Source: Oidiodendron maius Zn
Taxonomy: Eukaryota > Ascomycota > Leotiomycetes > Myxotrichaceae
Direction of reading: 5' to 3'
Assembly (NCBI GenBank): GCA_000827325.1
Contig: KN832872.1
Coordinates: 1,364,001 to 1,428,000 of the forward strand
Length of the DNA stretch: 64,000 nucleotides
The notes below the pieces were generated by a model, which did no database searches, had not been told where the DNA came from, and saw nothing but the letters and a program-made list of their open reading frames with translations. This document shows positions 26,397-37,352 of this stretch, piece by piece. Made by a program: the position numbers and the translations under genes. The number at the start of each line of letters is the position of its first letter. Positions within the stretch are counted from its first letter, which is position 1.

Positions 26397-27086
26397 ATGC
26401 GGCAGAAGGCCCTCTTTTTCGCCGCCTTGCCGGCAGCGAGTGCGATCTCTCTGGCGAATTTCCAACCTCTCGATACATCACAAATACCATATACGTGCGA
26501 AATTCCATACTACAACCAGATACCGTCATGTCTGGTGTCTGATTTCGACAATGGCTGCTCCAGTGTATGCGAGATGGCCCTCGAGGCCGTCGCACAGAGC
26601 GTCATCCGCGCCTGTAATGGCGTTAGCCCAGACCCAGAGTCATTGCTAGAGACGGTTCTGAACGGAGGCATAATCGCAGCATTGTGTCCTGTCGTGAGTA
26701 CTACTTCTTCAAAGCATGGGCACCACGACACGACTTCTTCAGCGGATCTCGCGACGATAGCTCCAACGAGTCCGGGAGTGCAAGTTACCAGTACAGCCAG
26801 CACGACGACTTCGACATTGAGTACCACAACTGCAGCCCAGTCGACTCCGACCTCGATCGTTGTTGCGCCACCAACAGATCAACTCTCTACGTCTAGCCTT
26901 GCGCCTGTCACTTCAAGCTCCACCGCAACACCCACGCCAACACCAGTCGTCCAAGAACCTCCAGGAGGTGGTGGAGACCCATTTGGCTCAGGAGGCCAAA
27001 ACACAGGCAGCGGCGCAAGAGCAATTAGCGGGGGACCGGCGCTGGCTCTTGTGATTGCTGCGTGTGCCTGTGTGATACTAGGATGA
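26397..27086 (+). CDS. secreted, probably GPI-anchored Cys-rich protein
   Basis: A single exon gives 229 residues. The N-terminus is a clear signal peptide (MRQKALFFAALPAASAIS). Residues 25-100 are a small domain with six cysteines (CEIPYYNQIPSC, CSSVCEMALEAV, IRACNG, IIAALCP), probably three disulfides. This is fewer than the eight of CFEM domains and spaced differently. A Ser/Thr/Pro-rich stalk of about 90 residues follows. The C-terminus has a Gly/Ser region and a hydrophobic tail (ALALVIAACACVILG), the usual GPI-attachment layout. It should sit in the plasma membrane or cell wall. The Cys domain recurs in fungal secreted proteins but I know no function. Confidence 0.75.
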   Translation: MRQKALFFAALPAASAISLANFQPLDTSQIPYTCEIPYYNQIPSCLVSDFDNGCSSVCEMALEAVAQSVIRACNGVSPDPESLLETVLNGGIIAALCPVVSTTSSKHGHHDTTSSADLATIAPTSPGVQVTSTASTTTSTLSTTTAAQSTPTSIVVAPPTDQLSTSSLAPVTSSSTATPTPTPVVQEPPGGGGDPFGSGGQNTGSGARAISGGPALALVIAACACVILG

Positions 27087-27648
27087 TTCATGTGTAAATA
27101 TTCAAATTCGCATAGGACGGTGTTTGAGTGTCTGGATTGATAGAGTAATGCTTGCTTTTATCTCGGTGAGACGTCAAGGAGCACAAGGAGTTAGGTCGGG
27201 GAATGAGGCAAGGCGTTTCACCAGTTCTTCTAAGGTGTCTACCTTTATCTATCTGTATGATAGCGGATCGATCGCAGTGGGTTGGGTTAAGGGAGTATAA
27301 GGCGTTTATGGCGTTTAGGCGTTAGACCGAACTTCGGTCGTGCCAAAAAAGAGAAGTGAACATATCTATCTCAATTCATTTCAGCATGCAAATACATTAT
27401 AAATTCGGCGAAATATTCGAGCTTGTCTTGGTCATCAGTAACTCCACTGGTAGTTGGATATAGAAGAAAGATATAAATTTCATATTTCAAAAGGGGTATA
27501 TAGCAAGAATCTCCTGGGTCCCAAACACCACGCTGAGAATGAAGACCAATTTTCAACGCCAGCCCTTATTCAATATCATATCCACACGAAATTTCATTCT
27601 TAAAATCCCAACTCCTGCTCTAATATCGCCTGCAAAAATGGGTAAAAT
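27087..27648. other. intergenic between convergent genes
   Basis: About 560 bases. A small tandem GGCGTTTA-type repeat lies near 27300 (ggcgtttatggcgtttaggcgtt). Nothing else was seen. Confidence 0.45.
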
Positions 27649-28098
27649 CTAATACCTCGCACTGCCCCTCTTCGACGAATACGCCGGAGGTTCGTCATAT
27701 TCATCATGGCCCTCGCGATCATGACCCCGACTAAAGCTCGCATGCCGGGAATACACAGGGTGGGTTCCATATTCGATATCTCTCTCCCTTACTGACCTGT
27801 TTGAACCCTCGTAATCGGATTTCTCCTTATCTCTCCGCCTTGCGCCCTTCTCGCTCTCTCTTCTACTTGAGGAGAAGGGACTCGAGGAACTAGAGCTCTC
27901 CCGAGTATCATCGTACCATCCCTGTGCCCGACGGGGAGAGGAGCGTCGAGAGGAGGAGGAAGAGGTGCCGTGAATGTGATGATGGCGATACCTCTTCTCC
28001 CATTCCTCGCGCTCGCCGTAGGTGATGCCCTTAGGCCAGAAGTGGTGCACGCAGTAGAAAACGCCGGCAATGGTGGCGATGTGGGCGAGATGGCCCAT
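27649..28098 (-). CDS. small membrane-anchored Ser/Arg-rich protein
   Basis: A single exon gives 149 residues from a real ATG. The first 20 residues (MGHLAHIATIAGVFYCVHHF) form one hydrophobic segment, probably an N-terminal anchor. The motif WPKGITYGEREEWE follows. The rest is a low-complexity tail of Ser runs and Arg/Glu/Asp. Short fungal proteins with this layout occur widely, but I know no function. Composition bias makes this call weaker than its length suggests. It is convergent with the secreted protein gene. Confidence 0.55.
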   Translation of the reverse strand: MGHLAHIATIAGVFYCVHHFWPKGITYGEREEWEKRYRHHHIHGTSSSSSRRSSPRRAQGWYDDTRESSSSSSPFSSSRRESEKGARRRDKEKSDYEGSNRSVRERDIEYGTHPVYSRHASFSRGHDREGHDEYDEPPAYSSKRGSARY

Positions 28099-28783
28099 GG
28101 TAAAGGGGTTTCAAAGAAGTGTCAATAAGGCCTCCGAACAGAGTAGGTGGGTTTTACTCTAATGATGTGAGAGGAGTGCGATGTCCAAATTCAGTTTGGC
28201 AATGATCATAAGAGAGCGGAAAGAGATAGACAGAACTTGAAAGCTCAAGAATGTCAATGTCCTTGGCAGGAGTGCCAAGGAACGCCGCGGGTATCTGCAG
28301 TTATATAGCGCTTTCTCGAGCTTAAGACGAGCCACCGTTGGGTGGTGGCTGGAGGATCTCGAGGATTTGGGATGTGTGGCTGCGCCCTACAAGCAGCCTG
28401 GAAAATCGCGCGTCGGTTGGCGGCAGGGCAAGCAGCGGGAGCTCCCGATTCCCCGATAGCTGTCAGATTGCCAAACGGAAAAAAGGGCAATATTGCTAGC
28501 AGATCGTCGGTTGGCTATTTATGTGGCGAAGTTGCGAGAAAAAATAATCGCTGTGCTGTGGGAGGATGGATTTTGCGATTACTTATTTATGCTGCTCCTG
28601 CTAAGTTTGAGGTGTGTTGCTTTTGCGCTCGCAGTGGCACGGCAGAGTCGGAAAAGGACGGTTTGATGACACCAAGCATCACCAGGATCGCGAAACACTC
28701 TGCTGCTCCCTCTTACTTTCGTCTCGTCTTCTAAAACTCTCTCCTCATACTTCTTCTGCCGAGGGTCCGACTCTAGCCACTTT
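28099..28783. other. intergenic, no gene seen
   Basis: About 690 bases upstream of the small membrane protein and downstream of the 2EXR-like gene. An overlapping plus-strand frame (28342-28734) has no family resemblance. Not called. Confidence 0.4.
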
Positions 28784-29563
28784 CTAACGCGCCGGGTCGG
28801 ACGGCGTGGCAGCCCACGCCATCAGTTTGAGCTTGGGAATCTTCCACTCAGGATTCGCCCTTTTCATCGCTGCGAACTTCTGTAGGATGGGCTCGACGTG
28901 TACGTCCACACCCGGGTGAGGAAACTCAATGTCGTTCGGACGCTGGTCAATGAAAGCCCTAGCCGCGAATGGCATGGGCACACACAGGCGCTTGCCGTTC
29001 GGAATCCTCGCCTTCTCATGATCTGCGAGGATGCGGAAAACAATGTGCAGCTCCTCAAGCTGCTTGAACTTCAGCAAACCCGCCTTGCCGAACAACTGGG
29101 GTGAGTTATGAGTCCACATATCCCACCATGTATTGCAGGAGATGCTCAAGCACCGGGTCTTGAACACCCCGCTCGGCTTGTTCATGCCGCCGCGCACCCA
29201 CGGCCAGATATGGTCAACGAAGATGCCATCGCATCGAGGATCGAAGTAGTGGATGGAGAAGAGCGGGTCGTTTGGCACCTTAGACAACAGCAGCGCCTCG
29301 TAGCGGGCCAGTACCTCGTGCCGGGATTCTGCACATGCGTGAAGGAGGTTGAAGAGACTGCGTGGACAGGGTAACGTCGACACGCATCGCTTGGGGATCA
29401 GCCTCCGTGGATGGAAGCACCATTTGTTATAATAGTCCGACTCTCTCACCAAGTGGATCGTACGTGGACCGGGTAGCGCATCTCTCCAGACCTTGATCCT
29501 CAGCTCTGGAGGGAGCTGTCGAAAGCGTGGGAAACTCGTCGGTGCGGTATCCGATGAGGTCAT
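28784..29563 (-). CDS. 2EXR-domain-like protein
   Basis: A single exon gives 259 residues from the ATG at 29563. The N-terminal motif FPRFRQLPPELRIKVWRDAL is the hallmark of the fungal '2EXR' domain (F-x-x-LP-x-E-L-R-x-x-I/V-W). The downstream pair PRSLFNLLHACAESRHEVL and FDPRCDGIFVDH also fits the family. Such proteins are greatly expanded in Pezizomycotina and distantly resemble F-box proteins; their biochemical role is unknown. The C-terminal 90 residues are not conserved in any way I recognise. The frame is intact and there is no intron. Confidence 0.75.
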   Translation of the reverse strand: MTSSDTAPTSFPRFRQLPPELRIKVWRDALPGPRTIHLVRESDYYNKWCFHPRRLIPKRCVSTLPCPRSLFNLLHACAESRHEVLARYEALLLSKVPNDPLFSIHYFDPRCDGIFVDHIWPWVRGGMNKPSGVFKTRCLSISCNTWWDMWTHNSPQLFGKAGLLKFKQLEELHIVFRILADHEKARIPNGKRLCVPMPFAARAFIDQRPNDIEFPHPGVDVHVEPILQKFAAMKRANPEWKIPKLKLMAWAATPSDPAR

Positions 29564-30716
29564 TGCTGAATCTTCCGGAGTGCGAGAAGAGGAGAATGAA
29601 GGAGGACGGGTGAGGATATATACCCAAGGTAGGGATGAATATATATCTCTTAGGCCTTAGGGCGTGTCCTCCTCGGTGAGAGCAAGAGGTCAAGGTGGAG
29701 GAGGACCTCTTTTAATTCTGTGCCAACAGAATCTGCGAGGCTCCAGGACTTCCGGAATATCCTCCTCCCCAACGGTTAGTTGGTGTGGCCTCGCCGGATA
29801 TTGGCGGGGTCAATACATCATTTAAGGCGGCAGATGCCAAGCAACCACACAGGCTTCAGAGGGTAATATACCGGCCTGCTGCTGGGCCACGGACATAAGG
29901 CGGGCAGAGGAACGGCGAGACCCTGTTGCCCATTGCGGGCGGCATGATGCGATAAGTATCCGTGTGGGACGTATGAATTGTCAAGGAAAAAGAGAGCAGC
30001 CGGCGCGGGGCAGATGATCAGGTCTGATTTGCGGGTCGCAACGCCTGGACGTATGTAATAACAGCTCGGTCTCGCATATGGGACCCCAAAAGGGAATATG
30101 ATACTAACATCCTAGATTTGGCAGCCCACGGCCCGGCTGTAGGATTTGCTACTTGCCGCAACTGTGGCGCTCTGTTCGCGGTTCCCTACGGAATTGGGAC
30201 ATGGCGGGTAGAGACGACATCGCAGACATGGCAGGGTCTCGGGCAGTTGGGGGACTGCTCTCCCTCTATTCATTACTGTGCGGGGGGTGGCTATCTGGTT
30301 TGTACGTACTGGATAGGAAAACGGTGGACCTGGGTCGGGAAGGGGTCGGCAAGGATTAAAGACGGACCTACCTAGCATCAAGCACCTCCCGTCCTGACAA
30401 TTTATTTCTGGGCATAGACTTCTGACTGTATGGTGATTCTCTGTCTGGGCCTTGGAACGACTTGAGTCCAGGAGTTGACGGCTGGAGGGTACAAGGTACA
30501 TACGACGAGACGCTAATCCTGAAGCGGCCACCTGTGGTCCCGGCGTTAACGACGGCCGACATATGACATTTTCCAACTTTTACAGGTGCAGATGCAGAAG
30601 AGTAGACACCGCGATCCACAGCTCAACAACACGCTCCAGCTAAGGCAATCCTTCCAGCCTCGCGCTCTCCTCGTTCCCCTCGTTCCCCTCCTCGCCCCCC
30701 AATCCCAATCGCAGCT
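29564..30716. other. intergenic between divergent genes
   Basis: About 1.15 kb between the 2EXR-like gene and PHS1. The last 60 bases are a C-rich direct repeat (ctcgttcccctcgttcccctcctcgcc), probably PHS1 leader. Several short frames here match nothing I know. Confidence 0.45.
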
Positions 30717-31607
30717 ATGGCGCCTCCAAGCGCCTCGCGCAGCTCCCCGTCCAACCCCCCCCCGTTCAGCTCCTTCAAGAACCTGTACCTCATCCTCTAC
30801 AACCTCATCTGCGCGCTCCTCTGGCTCATCGTCCTCGGGCGCGTGGTGTCCCTCGTCTCGCTGACGGGCTTCGAGAGCACGTACGCCGGCGTGGGCGAGT
30901 TTGCGAAGTGGACGCAGACTATTGCCCTGCTCGAGATTGTCCATGCCGCCGCTGGTAAGTTCTTCCAGTCTGTCTGGGAAGGGTAAGCGCTTAGTCGGTG
31001 CATCACCCGCGCGCGAACGCCCATAGATCCCCCCGATCCCAATCGTTAGTTTACTGTCATGCACTCTCTTTGGTTAATATTTACGATGCGAGACAAGTCA
31101 TACTAACCCCGCCTAGGCGTCGTGCGCGCCCCGATCCTGACCACGGGGATGCAGGTCGCAAGCCGCCTGCTGTTGGTGTGGCCTGTCATTGATGTCTTCC
31201 CAGCACTGGCAACCAGTCCAGCCTACTCCAGCATGCTAGTTGCCTGGAGTGTCACCGAGGTTGTGCGCTACTCATACTTCGTGCTCAACCTGAGCGGCTA
31301 CCAGCCAGCGCTGGTCACCTGGCTGCGCTACAACACCTTCTACGTTCTGTACCCAACCGGCATTAGTAGCGAGTGCTACCTGATCTACAAAGCGATCGAG
31401 CCTGCGAGGGCGTTGCGGCTGGAGTATGCGTGGGCGCTGCAGGCCATCCTGCTCATCTACGTCCCTGGTAAGTTTGTTATGTATTGGGGAGAGTATTTTT
31501 GTCACATCTGATTGTAATCAGGCTCATACATCCTTTTTACGCATATGATGACGCAGAGGCGAAAGGTCATGAGAGGGAAGGGCAAGCAAGTACAGAAATC
31601 AGCATAA
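30717..31607 (+). CDS. PHS1: very-long-chain 3-hydroxyacyl-CoA dehydratase PHS1
   Basis: This ER membrane enzyme carries out the third step of very-long-chain fatty acid elongation, removing water from 3-hydroxyacyl-CoA; the products feed sphingolipids. Three exons (30717-30954, 31117-31467, 31522-31607) give 224 residues. Family marks are YLILYNLICALLWLIVL, ALLEIVHAAAG then VVRAPILTTGMQVASR, and WSVTEVVRYSYF, which carries the Tyr and Glu placed like the catalytic pair of yeast Phs1. YPTGISSECYLIYKAI and a last helix leading to a Lys/Arg-rich cytosolic tail complete it. Several hydrophobic helices span the protein. Intron 1 is 162 nt with a perfect TACTAAC branch site. The short last exon encodes HMMTQRRKV and the basic tail. 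Confidence 0.93.
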
Positions 31608-32628
31608 TGATAAATCGCCAACAAGAATCATCAGCATGGAGTTCGAAAGGATCGGCAAAGAGCGCAGGAAAAGTTATAGATTCCCAATCACAATCCCGGC
31701 ATCGGTATCCATATAGCGTGATCCGCGATTATCTTACGCTTCGAGCATCCCTCTTCGGGGATACGTTGCTTGTACGACTAGTTACCACTTGTAGAAAAAC
31801 AAGCGATACTTATTAATCCATAAATCGTTTGTACCGCACATATCCTTACCTCATACCCTCGTTCTCACCCCGAAATCAAAACTGATCTCATGGTTCTTAT
31901 TTCTCACTCTTACATGGCACTTTGAGAGAGCCCCCATAATTATTACCTTACAAAAGTGCACCTTGATTTCCTGGACTGGACATGACAGATTGATGACTGC
32001 GCGCTTACCTCGCCCTCGCCCCTCGCTTTCGCTATATCCGCGCCACATCGGGAGGATCCGAGGAGCAATTCCCTATTCAAGCAAGAGATGCGATGAAGAC
32101 TGACGTGTTGAATAATAATTCCTAAGGGGCTAGGTATGTCGCGTTTTAGATATAGATGAGGGGTATATGTTGTAAGTACACGTAACGTACCCTGCGTGCT
32201 CTGGCGTATGGGGGGGGACAGGGGACGAAGGGATAGTAATCACGACAACTAATCGAGAAGCGTCATGCTTTTTCCTAGTGGTTCTATTCATCTACTCCCG
32301 ACGCACGGGCATTTCATGATTAGGATTCCTGCCGGGGAGAAAGATTATTACCGGAAAGGAGAAATGCACGACTTGATCTTGTACTTAATGTAGTTAATCG
32401 CCGATGTCCCAATTCAACGCAGATCAATTCGTAATGAGGGTATTCGCGAGAAGTCTATCATAGGAAACAAAGCATCGCAAGCAAGTAAAATCATCTCCTC
32501 CCTCTATCCATCCACTGTCTTCGTGTTCCTCCCTACATTCAATCTCGCCTCCGCCCCACCTCTGAAGCTCACTTTCTCCCTGTCTTCCTTCCTTCCTTCC
32601 TCTGCAACATTCTCTCAAAAGCAACCAC
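31608..32628. other. intergenic, convergent 3' regions
   Basis: About 1 kb between the ends of two convergent genes. A TTCC microsatellite (ccttccttccttcc) lies near 32585. No gene was supported. Confidence 0.45.
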
Positions 32629-34086
32629 TCAGAAAGATCTCTGGCACGAAGGACAGTACGTCATCATCACCGTTCCCTGCAACGTGACCTCTCCCAATCG
32701 CTGCCCCGTCACTGGATCGATCCTGGTCTGAAGTCCTACCCCATCAACATCAATAGTCGCATTACCATGTGCGGCCGAACCCGAAGCCGGGACCGCACCC
32801 CCCGATACCGGCATGTTGCCTCCATGACCGTGAGAAGGAGGAGGATAGCGATTAGAGGAAGAAGACAGGTAGGGGTGATTGTTATTCGCAAGCTCCAATG
32901 CGTGGCGTCGCTGCAGGCGCGCAACCTCAGCGTCTTCTTGTGTGAAGGGCTGCATGGGTTGCCGAGAGGGTAGGGGGTGGCGGGAGGAGGAGCGGAGCTG
33001 GGGATGGGGTTGGAAAGAGGAATTGTTTGGGCCTGGACGGATATTGCTGGTGTATAGGTTGGAGGAGGTGGTGGAGTATAAGTCTCGCTCTCGTTCGTGA
33101 GTGTCTCCTGGAATTGGGATCGGATGGCGGAGACGATATGGCGAGTCGTCGAGAGCATCTTCTTCGGATTGGGGAGGGATGAGTGATGAGGGGGGGCCGA
33201 AGCGCCTGGGGGGAGGGCATAAGTTGGTTGGCTGCTCAGTGGCAATGTTCATTTTCTTTGATGCGATAGTGGAGCGGGGTTGGGGGTTAATGCTCTTTTC
33301 CAGATGTCCTTCGCCGTCTGATTCCGAGTTGATGACGCGAGATGCGGCCTTCTTGGGCTTCTTGGGCTTCTTAGAGGGTGCGGCTTGAGCTTTGTCACCT
33401 TTGTTGGAAGCCGCGAGAGATCTCTTCTTCGTGGCGCGAGCTGGGCCGCTGTTTAGCACGGCGGAAGGAGATGGGACCCGGGTGGGTGTCTCGGCGGACG
33501 AGGTTATCTCCATTGCAGTCTCCGTAACGGTGAGTATTGGAGGTGGTAATTCTGAAGCTGATCCTATAATTGGAGACGCAGAGATCAGATCAGCAGCCCC
33601 ATTGTTATCTTCAGCACCTGGGGCGAGCTGAGGCGAAGTTAACCCAGCCATAGCAAGCCCAGTGGCGTTGTCATCAGTATGTTGATCAGAAACATTCGTC
33701 ATTTCGTTGCTGTCTGAGCCTGGGCTGGAGAGAGAAGACTCCTCATCCGCCGCCATTGAATCCTGAGCAATAGTTTGCTGAGGAGTGGCCAAGAGGGAAG
33801 GGGCAGAGAGAGGTGTTGCGGGGAGAGAAGCAGGTGCTGGACTCGAACCTCCGATCACGTTATGTGGAGTTGGTCTAACCTTCTGGTACCAGTGCTGAAA
33901 GAGGAGATCGCCGTTGTAAGTGCGTCTGCTCAGGGTTCGATCATCTAAATCACGTTGCATAATCGGAGCTAGCTCTTCGAAGCTGCGACCATTGGGCTCG
34001 TAGTAGCCATTGGCGTAGTGGGATCTAGGGACAATGTGGTCAAGGAAGTATCGCTTCTCCGCCTCTGACCAGAATGGGGCACCCAT
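32629..34086 (-). CDS. conserved fungal protein with Cys-pair tail
   Basis: A single exon gives 485 residues from the ATG at 34086. The first 75 residues (FWSEAEKRYFLDHIVPRSHY, FEELAPIMQRDLDD, LFQHWYQKVRP) are helical and look like a fungal Myb/SANT-type or related DNA-binding-like fold, but I cannot assign the family. The middle is low complexity (Ser, Pro, Ala) with a basic patch (KKPKKPKKAASR) that could be a nuclear localisation signal. The end, TYCPSCQRSF, has a CxxC pair that could bind metal only with partners elsewhere. A nuclear role is inferred, not shown. Confidence 0.65.
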   Translation of the reverse strand: MGAPFWSEAEKRYFLDHIVPRSHYANGYYEPNGRSFEELAPIMQRDLDDRTLSRRTYNGDLLFQHWYQKVRPTPHNVIGGSSPAPASLPATPLSAPSLLATPQQTIAQDSMAADEESSLSSPGSDSNEMTNVSDQHTDDNATGLAMAGLTSPQLAPGAEDNNGAADLISASPIIGSASELPPPILTVTETAMEITSSAETPTRVPSPSAVLNSGPARATKKRSLAASNKGDKAQAAPSKKPKKPKKAASRVINSESDGEGHLEKSINPQPRSTIASKKMNIATEQPTNLCPPPRRFGPPSSLIPPQSEEDALDDSPYRLRHPIPIPGDTHERERDLYSTTSSNLYTSNIRPGPNNSSFQPHPQLRSSSRHPLPSRQPMQPFTQEDAEVARLQRRHALELANNNHPYLSSSSNRYPPPSHGHGGNMPVSGGAVPASGSAAHGNATIDVDGVGLQTRIDPVTGQRLGEVTLQGTVMMTYCPSCQRSF

Positions 34087-35038
34087 TTAGTAAAATGGCT
34101 GCTGCCTCTTGTCTCTTGATTTTGGGCTGTCCGCGCTGATATAATTTTTTCCTGAAATTGATTGACGCCTCGTGCTCTATCCAGCTGATATTGACTGTTA
34201 GCACAGACAAGGGTGTCAAAATATTCTCAGATGCTTAAGATAGTGGTATTCTCACAATTAGATTCTTCCAAGGAACATGATAAAAAAAATCTAGATGTTT
34301 TTTTTTTAATGGGCTTTAGCAGTTTTTGTCATCCAAAGTCGTTCAGATTGCCTGGCGCGACCCTGAAATAAGACAGAATACCGGATGAGAGAAAGATTAA
34401 AAACTCCGGAATTCTGACTCGGTATGTTTGTGGTTGGAGTTGGTAATGACAAGAAGAGAAGAAGAACATGAACGAAGGGAACTCGAGACCAGAAAGGAGG
34501 ATTTTATACCTTTACCGTCCATAGAAATGGAAAACTATGAGTTGAATCACAGACCAGTCACAATAGGCTGATGGCGACTCGGGGCTTTATAAATGAATAC
34601 GAAAAGTTATTAGAGGTGCGAGTATTATTCACAGTCCTCTGGAAAGGAGATTCGCCAAAGTGGTTAGGCGAATAGCTTTCGTACCTACAACAGCATAGAT
34701 GTTCAGTGCAATCTATAATTTGTATTAATGCGATGGGAATTCTAGAACACACGGTGAAATATAGCTTAAAAACAATTCTTCATAAGAGAATCAAATACCA
34801 CAGATATGCCACAGCGTAGCCCAGCCCAATTGATGAGCGAGAGTAGGGATGAACGAGACTAGTGACATACATAACGACAGCAAGAAGATTATAAAACTAA
34901 CAGGAAACAAAGATTAAAATCAAACAATCTCCAGCAGATGCAATATTTGTCTGGACAGACTTATCCAGGAATCAAGAACTTAGGTACATAATCAGAGAAC
35001 CAGTGAGATCGTACCTGGCCTAGTTTCCTGAAATGTGA
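34087..35038. other. intergenic, no gene seen
   Basis: About 950 bases, AT-rich, with A and T runs near 34280-34310. I see no coding signal. Confidence 0.5.
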
Positions 35039-36120
35039 CTATAAATTTTTCATTATCTCGTTTACAGTCTTCGCTGCCAGTCTCTTTCTCTCTGCTTCAG
35101 GCAGATCTGCTCCCATGTCTGTCGTTGTCAGCTACACAACATTCTGTACCATACTCTAAGAAACTTACCCCTCACGGCCTGCATTTTCAGCATCATGGCT
35201 TGCAATGCCTGAATCTCTTCGTCACCTTCTTCCTCGTTCTCTATCTCATCATCCATCACAGTACTGCCTTCATAAATAGCCTGCTTCATTCCAGCCATCT
35301 CTTCTTTCATCTCTGCGGGATCGATTCCGAATCCTATACTCCCGGCATCCTCATCGTCTCCCCCGGCTTCAAGATCATCAAAATTAATATCTCCTTCAGA
35401 ACCATCATTTCCATCCCAATCGTTAGCTTCCAGCGCCTCCCTCAGCCTCTTTACTCCCAAAAGCTCTGGTATTCATATCAGCAAATCTCCAACCCGCATA
35501 GAGATTAGGAAGATGTAACACACCTGAATACTCATTCCTCCCCTTAGCCTCAAAATCCACGAACTCAAACCCAAATTCCTGACACAAGTCCTCCCACTCA
35601 TCCACACTCTTCTCCAAACAAGGCGTCGTCGACTGCGGCATCGCCACCGCCAAACATGCCCCGTCCCATGCATACCCGCAACCTTCCCTCGCCACCTGGG
35701 CCACGCTCTCCAATAAAGCCCTAATACTCTCCAACCTGCTCTCATCTACGGGTTTGCGGAAACACACTACGAAGGCGCCAATCACAGCAAGCACTTCCCT
35801 GGCTTCCGGGGTTAGAAATTCAGCGGCCCAGAGCTCTGCGTCGGAGATCTCGTCAAGCCAAATCGGGATCGTCGTGCGGTAGTACGCTGTCTTGACGGCC
35901 CATTCGTGAGAATTTCCAGCGAGGGAGGAGGAGGAGGATGATGATGCGGGAATTGAGGGCGCAGTGCCAGTTAGGTCTGGGGGGCCCGTCATGTGTTAAA
36001 GTCGATATTAGGAGGGGTATGTATGGTGGGGCTAAAGGGAATCTTACTTTTGAGGAGGTCGAGAAGACCAGAGTCGGGTGGACCCACAGCGAGGATTCGT
36101 CTTGGGCGTTTGATTTCCAT
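35039..36120 (-). CDS. IRC6: alpha/gamma-adaptin-binding p34 (AAGAB/IRC6) family
   Basis: This family has a GTPase-like N-terminus and helps assemble clathrin adaptor complexes AP-1 and AP-2; yeast Irc6 is a member. Four exons (36120-36048, 35976-35524, 35465-35169, 35118-35039) give 300 residues. The start MEIKRPRRILAVGPPDSGLL resembles a Ras-like first strand and P-loop position, without a canonical GxxxxGKS/T. Conserved points are TIPIWLDEI, VLAVIGAFVVCFRKP and FGFEFVDFEAKG. The C-terminal half is acidic and ends in the p34 signature helix (LPEAERKRLAAKTVNEIMKNL, shown across two segments in the family). The tandem upstream gene is SMD3. A CACGTG lies about 90 bp upstream, at 36208. Confidence 0.78.
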
Positions 36121-36498
36121 TTTGTTATGGGGGAGAGAGAGTGGATGGATAAGAGTTGAGAGGTTGAGTGGGTAGATAAAGAATACTGATGATTGGAGTC
36201 TCTGAGGCACGTGATTATATGTCATGTGGCGGGAGGGCCGGTTTGATACAGGTCGGCATGTCTAGATATTTTTGACTTGAGTGCATAATATAGAGAAAGT
36301 AATTGATATCTAGCATGTTTCCATGGGATAGATCAACTTTTACACGTTACTGAATTTGTCCGCTCTACTTCTCTAAGGCAATATATTGACCCAAGCCCAC
36401 CAGTGCAATGACCTGACTTTTTCCAATAAACGCCGTGTGACAATTCGTCCACTCTTAAGCTGTTCAAAATTGATCTCCTGGACTTCGATTCAGACGCT
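36121..36498. promoter_or_regulatory. IRC6 promoter / SMD3 3' region
   Basis: About 380 bases between the tandem minus-strand genes SMD3 and IRC6. CACGTG at 36208-36213 is a possible bHLH-type site. No other gene was seen. Confidence 0.4.
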
Positions 36499-37107
36499 CT
36501 AACCTCTCGGCGCGCCTCCTCGTCCGCTCGCCCGTGCTCTGCTAACTGTTGCTCTGCCTCTGGCTAACCCGACACCTCTGCCCTTGACGCCTCTGCTTCT
36601 GAACATGGGCGCATTTCTGTGTGCGAGTACCTGATTAGTACTTTGCTTCAAATATGTAGGACGGACATGGAGAGATTGTAGGGAGGGAGGTAATTGGGAG
36701 GAAGAGATGGACATACCTAAGCATGTCCGGCACGATGAAAAATCGCACATGCGAGCCCCGGATGTACACCTGGTCGAGATGGCTGACTCGTCCATCACGC
36801 GCGGTAACAGTGATATCCTTAAGCTGAACGTTCATGTTGTCTTCGGCTGCAATATGAAAAAGGGTTAGCTGTGTGCTACATATATAAGTGTGGAGTGATG
36901 GTGATTCGTCAATCACAAACCTTCAAGGAGTTTGCCGCGATATACTTGGCCGGAGGTGATCTCAAGGGTAACGACATGGCCCTGGAGTGGTTCAAGGGTC
37001 AGTACTAATGATGGGATGAGGGACTTCGCGGCGCAGGCGAAAAGGTGGGAGATACGTACCTGCGCCTCGTTCAGCAGCTTGATCGGTATGCCGATAGTGC
37101 TAGTCAT
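36499..37107 (-). CDS. SMD3: spliceosomal Sm protein D3
   Basis: This is a core subunit of the Sm heptamer on U1, U2, U4 and U5 snRNAs. Four exons (37107-37060, 36981-36921, 36846-36717, 36616-36499) give 118 residues. Sm motif 1 is [20 protein letters not shown] with AEDNMNVQL following; Sm motif 2 is [18 protein letters not shown]. The tail is rich in Arg-Gly ([21 protein letters not shown]), the target of arginine methylation in this family. Three introns in a 357-nt coding region make it the most intron-dense gene here, and one donor is GTTTGT. It diverges from GEP4, with start codons about 245 bp apart. Confidence 0.96.
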
Positions 37108-37352
37108 AATGCTCTAATATCACTCCGATAAAATGAAATCCTATGTCGGGAAGACAGGGCGCTGGCGCTGGGGTAGATAGGAAGTTGAGATGTGGTCGTT
37201 ATCACGATGTTCGAAAGCTCGAAATTATATGCGCTAAGGAATTTGAAGCTCTCGCCTCGCCTCGCTACCTGAACTACCTATCAGCTGCAGGACCGAAACA
37301 GCGTCATCATAAATATCCAGCTTTCTGGAAAGTATCCAAACGTCACAAGCCT

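Noticed and set aside
33825-33895. tRNA-like stretch on the minus strand (GGTTCGAGTCC box B and CCAGCACC-like end)
   Set aside because: It lies inside a good coding frame, has no matching box A or cloverleaf that I can fold, and looks like coincidence.
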